DNA from: Butyrivibrio sp.
Lineage (GTDB): Bacteria; Bacillota; Clostridia; Lachnospirales; Lachnospiraceae
NCBI RefSeq assembly: GCF_015056685.1
Contig: NZ_SVFW01000006.1
Coordinates: forward strand, 68,516 to 132,515
Length of the DNA stretch: 64,000 nucleotides
Direction of reading: 5' to 3'
Below are positions 34,702 to 42,442 of the stretch, in pieces. Position 1 is the stretch's first letter; each line of letters starts with the position of its first letter. A program made the position numbers and the translations under genes. Below the pieces are notes generated by a model. It saw only the letters and a list, made by a program, of their open reading frames with translations. It did not search any database and was not told where the DNA came from.

Positions 34702-35992
34702 TATTCTGGATTATGGAGCAGTAGCCGACGGAAAAACAAAATGTACATCTGCTATACAGGCGGCAATAGATGCCTGTACTAAAAAAGGCGGAAGAGTTGT
34801 GGTGCCGGCAGGAACATTTTTATCAGGTACACTTCGCCTCAGGTCCAATGTGAATCTGCATTTAGAGCATGGAGCAGTTCTTTTGTCCAGTCTTGATGAA
34901 GCGGATGTTATTGATTATTTCAAGGATGGCGACGAGGACAATGAGGTTGACGGCTGGGAAGGCGGTTGCTTTTTATTTGCGCTTCATGAAAAGAATATTG
35001 CGATAACCGGAACGGGAACAATTGATGGTCAGGGGAGAAATGCTTTTTTTGACGATGATGATCCTGAGACTGCTAAAAATGGTAGTCCTTTAAATGTCAG
35101 AGGCTTCAGGCCCAGAATGAGCTATCTTGAGGATGTGGAAAACCTTACTGTTACAGATGTTACCTTTTTTGACTCCGCATTCTGGACCCTTCACATGGCA
35201 GGCTGCAGGAATGTCAGAATAGAGAACATTGTTATTGATAATGACAAAAGAGGTCCTAATAATGACGGAATAGACCCGGATTGCTGCCAGAATGTGATCA
35301 TTAAGGGCTGCAGGATAAAGACAGGCGATGACAGCATCGTACTTAAATCCACAACTCCAATGTTTAAAAAGTACGGGGATTGCAAGGATATAGTGGTTAA
35401 TGGATGTCTTTTGTCATCAAATTGCTCGGGGATCAAGATTGGAACTGAGACCTTTGGAGATATTCACGACATAATCATCTCTGACTGTATAGTTCGTGAC
35501 TGCATCAGAGGCATTGGCATCTGGTCAAGGGATGGCGGCGAGATCTACAACATCGATATCCACCATGTTCGCGGAACAACCAGGAATTTTGTAGATTGCA
35601 AGGATAGAAGGACCGGCGTTTGGAACTGGTGGGGGGAAGGTGAACCCCTGGCCATTACTGCAACCAAGCGAGATGGCGTGGACAGGCTCCCGGGAAAAGT
35701 CAGGGATATAAATATCGATCACGTTTTTATTACCTGTGAGTCACCCATAATCATGGCTGGAGAAGACTATTCTCCTATCGAAAATATCAGCGTCACTGAG
35801 TCAAAATTTGTTTTCAAGAATCAAAGTGGCAAGACAGAGCTTATTCTTGATGAGCGCCCATCCGACAGGGGCCGCTACCCTGTTAAGACGGGATATACCT
35901 ACCTTAGGAATGTAGAGAACATAACGATAGATGCAGAATTTATCGTAGATAAGAGCATGGAAAAACTTATTGAACAAGATAATGAGGAATAA
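34691..35992 (+). CDS. Glycoside hydrolase family 28 (polygalacturonase-type)
   Basis: This 433-residue protein begins MTYNILDYGAVADGKTKCTS, the usual opening of bacterial GH28 right-handed beta-helices. Catalytic-site sequences are GPNNDGIDPD (NxD), TGDDSIVLKS (DD), CSGIKIGTE (where the classic GHG loop is modified) and RGIGIWSRDGG (in place of RIK). There is no signal peptide, so it probably acts inside the cell on imported oligogalacturonides or rhamnogalacturonides. It is the last gene of the second import locus. Exo-galacturonosidase or rhamnogalacturonan hydrolase activity are both possible. Confidence 0.9.
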   Translation: MTYNILDYGAVADGKTKCTSAIQAAIDACTKKGGRVVVPAGTFLSGTLRLRSNVNLHLEHGAVLLSSLDEADVIDYFKDGDEDNEVDGWEGGCFLFALHEKNIAITGTGTIDGQGRNAFFDDDDPETAKNGSPLNVRGFRPRMSYLEDVENLTVTDVTFFDSAFWTLHMAGCRNVRIENIVIDNDKRGPNNDGIDPDCCQNVIIKGCRIKTGDDSIVLKSTTPMFKKYGDCKDIVVNGCLLSSNCSGIKIGTETFGDIHDIIISDCIVRDCIRGIGIWSRDGGEIYNIDIHHVRGTTRNFVDCKDRRTGVWNWWGEGEPLAITATKRDGVDRLPGKVRDINIDHVFITCESPIIMAGEDYSPIENISVTESKFVFKNQSGKTELILDERPSDRGRYPVKTGYTYLRNVENITIDAEFIVDKSMEKLIEQDNEE

Positions 35993-36030
35993 GTGCACAT
36001 TATTATGGTAAAATAATATTTAGTCAATAC

Positions 36031-36066
36031 AGCCAGTGGAGGCGTGGGGCTTCCGCTGGCTTTTTC
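36031..36066 (+). terminator. Intrinsic terminator of the second sugar locus
   Basis: AGCCAGTGGA (36031-36040) pairs with TTCCGCTGGC and the following T (36051-36061), with a bulge and a GC-rich loop. TTTTTCTTTT follows. Confidence 0.85.
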
Positions 36067-36162
36067 TTTTAGAAAGTAGGTGGGTGCGCTTGCATAATTG
36101 CATTATATATGCGATAAAAGAAATAGTGTTGATTGATATTTCAAAAAAGGAGTAAAAGTGTT

Positions 36163-38313
36163 ATGAAAAGAAAACAGATTTTGGCAGCTCTTTTGACAGG
36201 ATGCTTGTTACTTGCCGGGTGCGGAACTGCAGCTGATAGTGCGGTAACTGAAACTCCTGCCGAGGGGGCAAGTAAGGAAGAGGTGGCAGCAGATGCATCA
36301 ACAGACACTGCTAGTGCTGAGTCTTCCGAAGAAACAGCTCAGGCTGAAAGCGAATCTTATGTTGTTGATGGAGGAAGTCCCTGGATAAACTCCAACATCA
36401 AAGAAAATGTTGTTAACAGTGATAAGGCTTCTGCAAAAGATGATCTGAATCTTGCGGTTAACTATGACTGGGCAATCACAGCAGAAATACCGGATGGATA
36501 CAGTTCTTATGACAGCTTTACTGAAGTATCTCAGATAATTGATGATAAGGCACTTGAAACCTTGAAGGATGAGACAATTACCGGGCATGATGCTGAACTT
36601 GCAAGAGCATATTATAATGCTTTTCTTGATTGGGATGACCGAAATGCAAAAGGGCTTTCACCGTTGGAGCCATTTGTTAAAGATATTGAATCTCTTTCAA
36701 GCATAGAAGATGTAACAGAATTCATACTGGATAATGACAGATCAAACTTTACCCCTACTTTGGTTGGAATTGGAAACGTGGGTGATTTGACAGATTCATC
36801 AAGGTATGTGACAAATGTGGATCATTCAAGCCTTCTACTGGGAGATTCTGCGGAGTATAAAGAGTTTAGCACAGTTGGAAAGTTAAAGTATGATGCCTAC
36901 AGGAGCCTGTTTTCCAATATGATGACAAGGCTGGGATATACTAATGATGAGGCTGATAAGTATTACGATGCATGCTTTTCTTTTGAGTCAGCTCTTTCTG
37001 AGAAAGTATATACTTCGCTGGAAAACAGCGATCCTGCAATCTATGACAAGATACTTAACTATTATGAGCCAGAGGAAATGGCAGCTTTGGCTCCTAATTT
37101 CCCAATGGATGAATTTATAAAGGAAAATGGCTACGACAATGCAAAGGTATTTCTTGTAACAGAGCCGGATGCTTTGGCAAAGATTTCAGATCTTTATACA
37201 TCGGACAACCTTGAGAACATCAAGGGATATTTCATGGTTCAGACGGTTTTGGGATGTACAACTGACCTTGACAGAGAGGCATTCGATGCAAGACTTGAGG
37301 CACAGCGTTCTATATATGGTGCATCAGGTACTCTTTCTGATGAAAAATATGCATATGCATATGTAAATGCAGCATTGCCTGAAGCTATGGAAAAGGCATA
37401 TATGGCAAAGTATGATGTCACTGAGACAAAAAAAGAAGTGACGCAGTTATGCAAAGATGTAGCGGATGTTTATAGGGAAATGCTCGAAAACGAGGACTGG
37501 CTTTCTGACGAGACAAGAGAATATGCAATGGAAAAACTTGACTCATTGGAAATCAATGTGGTTGAGCCAAAAGAATACGTGGATTACAGTGGCCTTGATT
37601 TAAATGGTCTTACTTATTTTGAAATACAGAAAGCACTTGCTGATTTTAGTTGGGAGCTTGATAAAGAACGAACAAACGGAACTGTAAATAAGAATCTCTG
37701 GGAAGGTATGTCAACACTTGAAACTAATGCTTACTATGACCCAACGGCCAATTCTATTAACATTCTTCTTGGAATACTTGATGGAGTTTTTTATGGCGAT
37801 GATAAGTCAAAAGAGGAGATATATGCAGGAATCGGAGCTGTTATCGGACATGAGATAAGTCATGCTTTTGATACAAACGGAGCTCAGTTTGACAAGGATG
37901 GTAATTACAGCAATTGGTGGACTGATGAAGATTACAGTGCCTTCCAGGAAAGAGCGCAGAAACTTATAAACTACTACGATGGAATAACAGTATTTGGCGA
38001 TGAAAAAGTTACCGGTTCTCTGGTACAGACTGAAGCAATTGCAGACATGGCAGGCCTTAAAGCAATGCTTACACTGGCATCCAAGGAAGAAAGCTTTGAC
38101 TATAAAAAGTTCTTTGAGAGCTATGCTAATGTGTGGAAGAATATTTCTACTTATGAAGCTATTTATTCACAACTCACTCAGGATGCGCATCCATTAGATT
38201 ATTTAAGAGTAAATGTAACTTCCCAGCAGTTTGATGAATTCTATGAAGCGTTCGACGTAAAAGAAGGCGATGGAATGTATCTTGCTCCGGAAGACAGAAT
38301 CCTGATCTGGTAA
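36163..38313 (+). CDS. M13 (PepO/neprilysin) family metallopeptidase, lipoprotein
   Basis: The ATG at 36163 follows AAGGAG; the frame can be read from 36133 but that start has no ribosome site. The 716-residue protein has a lipoprotein signal with LLLAGCG (Cys about 23), then an acidic Ala/Glu/Ser linker. The M13 body carries the zinc motif VIGHEISHAFD (His563, Glu564, His567) and the third ligand in EAIADMAGL. NLAVNYDWAITAEIP and the NAYYDP stretch fit the family. It would degrade extracellular peptides at the cell surface. It appears monocistronic and is followed by the outer hairpin of element C. Confidence 0.93.
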   Translation: MKRKQILAALLTGCLLLAGCGTAADSAVTETPAEGASKEEVAADASTDTASAESSEETAQAESESYVVDGGSPWINSNIKENVVNSDKASAKDDLNLAVNYDWAITAEIPDGYSSYDSFTEVSQIIDDKALETLKDETITGHDAELARAYYNAFLDWDDRNAKGLSPLEPFVKDIESLSSIEDVTEFILDNDRSNFTPTLVGIGNVGDLTDSSRYVTNVDHSSLLLGDSAEYKEFSTVGKLKYDAYRSLFSNMMTRLGYTNDEADKYYDACFSFESALSEKVYTSLENSDPAIYDKILNYYEPEEMAALAPNFPMDEFIKENGYDNAKVFLVTEPDALAKISDLYTSDNLENIKGYFMVQTVLGCTTDLDREAFDARLEAQRSIYGASGTLSDEKYAYAYVNAALPEAMEKAYMAKYDVTETKKEVTQLCKDVADVYREMLENEDWLSDETREYAMEKLDSLEINVVEPKEYVDYSGLDLNGLTYFEIQKALADFSWELDKERTNGTVNKNLWEGMSTLETNAYYDPTANSINILLGILDGVFYGDDKSKEEIYAGIGAVIGHEISHAFDTNGAQFDKDGNYSNWWTDEDYSAFQERAQKLINYYDGITVFGDEKVTGSLVQTEAIADMAGLKAMLTLASKEESFDYKKFFESYANVWKNISTYEAIYSQLTQDAHPLDYLRVNVTSQQFDEFYEAFDVKEGDGMYLAPEDRILIW

Positions 38314-38347
38314 TGGATCAATAAGAAATATATGTTGTAGATTAACG

Positions 38348-38389
38348 AGAGGATTACTGCAAACCTGTTTGGTTACGCAGTAATCCTCT
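38348..38389 (+). terminator. Hairpin at the left edge of element C, probable terminator for the M13 gene
   Basis: AGAGGATTACTGC (38348-38360) pairs perfectly with GCAGTAATCCTCT (38377-38389); AACC/GGTT extends the stem into the loop. The mirror hairpin at 39831-39872 carries GGAATACTGC/GCAGTATTCC, a compensatory base-pair change. Confidence 0.75.
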
Positions 38390-38414
38390 TAATTTGTATA
38401 TGCGTAAGTGAGTT

Positions 38415-38445
38415 AGAAGACACTGGGACGGTTCTAATGACTTAT
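38415..38445. repeat. REP-like palindromic fragment, left of element C
   Basis: AGAAGACACTGGGACGGTTC and following bases form the reverse complement of part of the two units at 39693-39800. The GACAC..GGGACGGTTCT pattern is typical of REP sequences associated with RAYT-type transposases in many bacteria. Confidence 0.6.
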
Positions 38446-38493
38446 GAAGACACTGATATGTATAAGCTTAAGGAATTGGTAAATGCTTAGTTC

Positions 38494-38685
38494 CGTACGC
38501 CACCATTGACTGAGCCTGAGGAAAACGCCTTGGCCATAGAGCCGACGGTGAGGATGATGGGAACAGTAGATTATCACGCACCGTCGGATTCAGCATTGTA
38601 GCGTTTTCCTCAGAACCCGTCAATGGCAAGCACCTACGGTGTGGCTGGGTGTTATTGCCTCAGGCTCCAAATCCGAGAACAGTAG
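38494..38685 (+). repeat. Element C left terminal inverted repeat
   Basis: The best-preserved copy. Three nested stems are visible: CCATTGAC (38503) with GTCAATGG (38619); CTGAGGAAAACGC (38516) with GCGTTTTCCTCAG (38601); CCGACGGTG (38542) with CACCGTCGG (38579). GAACAGTAG occurs twice, in the apical loop and at the inner end. Confidence 0.92.
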
Positions 38686-38760
38686 TGGTGGCTACTTTCA
38701 AGGATATGTGTGACTATATGTCTGCGTCTTTCAATGTATAGAGAGCGAAGATTATGTTTT

Positions 38761-39327
38761 GGAAACATAGCCCGTTTTTTGAACTTACAACACCAGTCGT
38801 CAAGTTTTTTGACTTGCGTTTTTGGGCATATACGGCCTTTTTTGAAGTTACCACACCATTATATAGATGATCATATGTTTCAGTTTACTCATCCAATGGA
38901 TGTGGCAATCCACTTTTTTCTCGTATATGCCCATTTTCGCTTCCTGAAAATTTTGTCGATGGATGTGTTAACTTAAAAGTATGACTATATACCCAGTTCC
39001 TCATGTTCAATTCATTCCATACGTCGTGAAGAATAATGGTTTGGGCATATAGCGCTTTGGAGAGCTTCCAGCCACCTTTGATTCTTACTATTTTGGGCAT
39101 ATAGCAGCTTTTTGCGAGGCCAGCCACCCCTCAAATGGGCATATAGGCTGATTTCAAGCCTCTGGCCACCCGTTAAAATGGTGGCTGTGGACGGATAATT
39201 ACCGTATATGCCCAATCGTCTGCGATAAAACTATGACGAGGGGTGGCTGCAAGCCTAAAATCAGGCTATATACCCAAAATCGGTTTTTTTACGGGTGGCT
39301 GAGGTATTGAAAACGAGCTATATGCCC
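38761..39327. repeat. Array of ten 34-bp GGGCATATAG...CCAGCCACC units in both orientations (element C)
   Basis: Forward units: 38761 (degraded), 38824, 39043, 39095, 39137. Reverse units: 38899 and 38961 (degraded), 39180, 39242, 39294. Each is 34 bp from the GGGCATATAG end to the CCAGCCACC or CCACACC end. Spacers are 29, 41, 28, 48, 18, 8, 9, 28 and 18 bp, almost all 8-9 modulo 10. Several middles form small hairpins, for example GGCTGATTTCAAGCC and AGCCTAAAATCAGGCT. Confidence 0.88.
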
Positions 39328-39465
39328 AAAGACAATGCTTTCGGCTCTCTAAACTACTACTACCTATAGAGTGGACACATACAAACTTCCTTTAGCCCCA
39401 CTTTCGTATGCAACATGCTGCATGCGAAAACTGGCGCGCCAGCGTTTTCTTAAAAGCAGCCGCAT

Positions 39466-39658
39466 CTACTGTTCTCGGAATTGGAGTCAGAGGCATTTTA
39501 AACCAGCCACACCGCTAGGTGCTTGCCATTGACGGGTTCTGAGGAAAACGCTACAATTCTGAATCCGACGGTGCTAGAAAATCTACTGTTCCCATCATCA
39601 TCACCGTCGGCAGAGCTGGCAAGGCGTTTTCCTCAGACTCAGTCAATGGTGGCGTACG
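39466..39658 (-). repeat. Element C right terminal inverted repeat
   Basis: Minus-strand copy of 38494-38685, from CGTACGCCACCATTGACTGA to GAGAACAGTAG, with few differences. Confidence 0.92.
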
Positions 39659-39692
39659 CAGTTACAACCTATACTTTTCTAAGAAGTTAAAT

Positions 39693-39800
39693 GGACGGTT
39701 GAGAGAATTGCTTTTAATAAGTCATTAGAACCGTCCCGGTGTCTTGTGGACGGTTGAGTGACTTGCTTTTAATAAGTCATTAGAACCGTCCCGGTGTCTT
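39693..39800. repeat. Tandem pair of REP-like units, right of element C
   Basis: Two units with a 55-bp period each begin GGACGGTTGAG and end AACCGTCCCGGTGTCTT; GGACGGTT/AACCGTCC can fold. They differ at about two bases. The sequence between their halves (TTTTAATAAGTCATTAG) is shared with the left fragment at 38415-38445. Confidence 0.7.
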
Positions 39801-39943
39801 CTTTCAACATACTTACGCTTATACAAATAAAGAGGAATACTGCGTAACCAAACAGGTTGGCAGTATTCCTCTCGTTAATCTCTTATGCGTAAAAAACTTA
39901 ATAAGGGTTGAAATTTAATTTATCACTTGCGATAGAAAAATTT

Positions 39944-41170
39944 TTACAGTGATTTTATTCGGTTAATGGCCTCTACTGTGTTTTCGTAGCTTCCAAAAGC
40001 TGTGAGTCTGAAGTAGTGTTCACCGCTTGGACCAAAGCCTGAACCGGGAGTTCCGACAACATTGGCTTTTTCGAGAAGGTAGTCAAAGAATTCCCAGCTT
40101 GTCATGTTGTCTGGAGTTTTAAGCCAGATATATGGTGAGTTTTTGCCGCCATATACTGTGTATCCGGCTTCCTTAAGACCATCATAGATGTATTTTGCAT
40201 TCTTCATGTAGGACGCGATCATTTCTTTTACCTGAGCCTTGCCTTCTGGGCTGTAGATGGCTTCGCCTGCTCTCTGAACGATGTATGGAGCGCCGTTGTA
40301 CTTGGTTCCATGTCTTCTTGCCCAGAGGCTGTGCATCTCGACCTCTTTTCCCTGGAAGGATACTTTGAGGTCGTGAGGAATAATCGTTGCACCGAGTCTT
40401 AACCCGGTGAATCCTGCATTCTTGGAAAAAGATCTAAGCTCAATAGCGCATGTTCTTGCGCCTTCGCACTCATAGATGGAATGAGGAATGTTATCCTCTG
40501 AAATATAAGCCTCATAAGCAGCATCAAATATGATGACAGCGCCTGCTTTGTTTGCGTAATCAACCCATTTCTGGAGCTGGTCCTTTGTGATGGCTTCACC
40601 TGTAGGATTATTTGGAAAGCACAGATAAATAAGGTCAGGTGTCTCTGATGGAAGTTCAGGCGCAAAGCCGTTTTCTGCGGTGCAAGGCATGTAGATAACA
40701 TTGCTCCACATTCCTGTATTCTCATCATAATCGCCGCATCTTCCAGCCATAACATTTGAATCAACGTATACTGGGTAAACAGGATCGCAGACAGCTATTT
40801 TTGAATCTTTTGAAAAGATTTCCTGTATAGCTCCGGAATCACTTTTTGCTCCGTCGGAAATAAAGACTTCATCGTCTGCGACATTGCATCCTCTTGCTCT
40901 AAAGTCGTTTTCAGCTACTGCGTGGCGAAGGAACTCATATCCAAGGTCAGGGGCATATCCTCTGAAAGTTTCTGCACTTGCCTGCTCGTCAACAGCCTTG
41001 TGAAGAGCCTCAATAACTGCTTTTGGAAGTGGCTTTGTGACGTCACCGATTCCAAGTCGGATGATCTTTTTATCTGGGTTTGCCTCCTGGAAAGCAGCAA
41101 CCTTTTTTGCAATTGTACTAAAAAGGTAGCTTCCGGGTAGTTTTAAATAATCTTCATTTGGCTTAAACAT
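39944..41170 (-). CDS. dapL: LL-diaminopimelate aminotransferase
   Basis: This 408-residue fold-type I PLP enzyme carries NEDYLKLPGSYLFSTIAKKV at the N-terminus. It also carries RLGIGDVTKPLP, CFPNNPTGEAI, IIFDAAYEAYI and the PLP lysine in RSFSKNAGFTGLRLG. DapL converts tetrahydrodipicolinate directly to LL-diaminopimelate in lysine and peptidoglycan synthesis. The reading frame could extend to 41272, but the ATG at 41170 has AGGAGA seven bases upstream and gives the family length (about 400-410). It is divergent from dapF, the next enzyme of the same pathway. Confidence 0.95.
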   Translation of the reverse strand: MFKPNEDYLKLPGSYLFSTIAKKVAAFQEANPDKKIIRLGIGDVTKPLPKAVIEALHKAVDEQASAETFRGYAPDLGYEFLRHAVAENDFRARGCNVADDEVFISDGAKSDSGAIQEIFSKDSKIAVCDPVYPVYVDSNVMAGRCGDYDENTGMWSNVIYMPCTAENGFAPELPSETPDLIYLCFPNNPTGEAITKDQLQKWVDYANKAGAVIIFDAAYEAYISEDNIPHSIYECEGARTCAIELRSFSKNAGFTGLRLGATIIPHDLKVSFQGKEVEMHSLWARRHGTKYNGAPYIVQRAGEAIYSPEGKAQVKEMIASYMKNAKYIYDGLKEAGYTVYGGKNSPYIWLKTPDNMTSWEFFDYLLEKANVVGTPGSGFGPSGEHYFRLTAFGSYENTVEAINRIKSL

Positions 41171-41421
41171 AGTGTGTTCTCCTGTTATTACTGTGTTATA
41201 CTTTTCTCGTATCTGTCGTGCACAATTTAATTTGTGATTTATCCTACACCATTTTTGTATAATTGTATACATTTTTTATTGCGCTTTTTTTGGCAGATGT
41301 TTAATATGAAAAATAATAAGTGGCAACTGTGATGAATTGTTGTGGCTTTTGAGTGCTATAAAATAAATATGTATAGAAAGGACACTTTCACAGATTATTG
41401 GAAGTGATCAGGTTTAAAGAT

Positions 41422-42294
41422 ATGAAATTTACAAAAATGCATGGCTGTGGAAACGATTATGTTTATGTAGATGGAAAAAGTGAGAAGATTTCTCAGGAAA
41501 AGAAGTCTGAGCTTGCCATTAAAGTTTCTGACAGACATTTTGGAATAGGTTCTGATGGCCTTATTTTTATAAATCCTGTAGATGATGAGAGCATCGACTT
41601 CGAAATGGAGATGTATAACGCGGACGGTTCCCGTTCAGAAATGTGTGGGAACGGCATTAGATGCGTTGCAAAGTACGTATATGATAAGGGGCTTACTACT
41701 AAAAAGAACCTTGTCATCGTAAGTGCAGGAAAAAAGAAATACATAGATCTTACAATTGGTGATGATGGAATGGTCTCATCTGTGAAGGTTGATATGGGGG
41801 CGCCTATATTAAAACCGGAGGATGTGCCGGTCTGTATCAATGATGGCGAAAAAACTGATATGGTTGTGGATGCTCCAATTGTCGTTGATGGCAAAGAGTG
41901 GCACATGACCTGTGTTTCAATGGGTAACCCTCATGCGGTAGTTTTTTTACCTGAGGATATGAGCCTTGAAAATTTTGATATAGAGAAGATCGGGCCAAAG
42001 TTTGAAAATCATGAGTTCTTTCCAAGACGCGTAAATACAGAATTTGTAAAGATTGATGATAAAAACAACGTTCACATGCGCGTGTGGGAGAGAGGAACAG
42101 GTGAAACACTTGCCTGTGGTACCGGATGCTGTGCAACAGGAGTTGCCTGCGTCTTGAACGGACTTACAGACAATGATGTGACAGTTCATGTCCTTGGCGG
42201 AGAAGTAAAGGTCTCCTGGGACGGGGGGAGTGGTTCATCTGTCATCATGGAAGGCCCGGCAACAACAGTATTTGAGGGCGAGATTGAGGTATGA
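41422..42294 (+). CDS. dapF: Diaminopimelate epimerase
   Basis: This 290-residue enzyme has both catalytic cysteines: MCGNGIRC in the N-terminal half and ACGTGCCATG in the C-terminal half. MKFTKMHGCGNDYVY is the usual start, so the ATG at 41422 is chosen. A TTG at 41398 and a GTG at 41404 are in frame upstream, but the ribosome site is weak for all of them. It converts LL- to meso-diaminopimelate and so completes the step begun by DapL, encoded divergently. Confidence 0.95.
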   Translation: MKFTKMHGCGNDYVYVDGKSEKISQEKKSELAIKVSDRHFGIGSDGLIFINPVDDESIDFEMEMYNADGSRSEMCGNGIRCVAKYVYDKGLTTKKNLVIVSAGKKKYIDLTIGDDGMVSSVKVDMGAPILKPEDVPVCINDGEKTDMVVDAPIVVDGKEWHMTCVSMGNPHAVVFLPEDMSLENFDIEKIGPKFENHEFFPRRVNTEFVKIDDKNNVHMRVWERGTGETLACGTGCCATGVACVLNGLTDNDVTVHVLGGEVKVSWDGGSGSSVIMEGPATTVFEGEIEV

Positions 42295-42370
42295 AGATAT
42301 CACATTGGATGTGATGATAATAGGGTAACGTAGGATTAGAAGTAAATTTGATATGCAGGGATAAAAGAGA

Positions 42371-42399
42371 TTGCCAGTTTAAAAATGATATGTTAGACT
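42371..42399 (+). promoter_or_regulatory. Probable promoter of hisC
   Basis: TTGCCA (42371-42376) and TAGACT (42394-42399) are separated by 17 bp, about 45 bp before the start codon. A small perfect stem (ATCACAT/ATGTGAT) lies at 42299-42315. Confidence 0.5.
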
Positions 42400-42442
42400 A
42401 TGCTTTATCATGGTAGAGCAATAAAGTAATGGAGGATTTAAC

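Larger units (their letters stand above)
38340..39880. mobile_element. Noncoding inverted-repeat element, copy C
   Basis: This is the largest copy of the family: 1541 bp with no gene. Its outer inverted shell has terminator-like hairpins (38348-38389; 39831-39872), TTGTATA.GCGTAAGT sequences and REP-like GGGACGGTTCT stretches on both sides. Inside are the family terminal repeats (38494-38685; 39466-39658). The core (38761-39327) is an array of 34-bp units unrelated in motif to those of A and B. No transposase is encoded. Confidence 0.75.

Noticed and set aside
38710..39215. Open frames of 67-88 residues inside element C
   Set aside because: They are composed of the repeated 34-bp units read in different frames on both strands, and lack ribosome sites.
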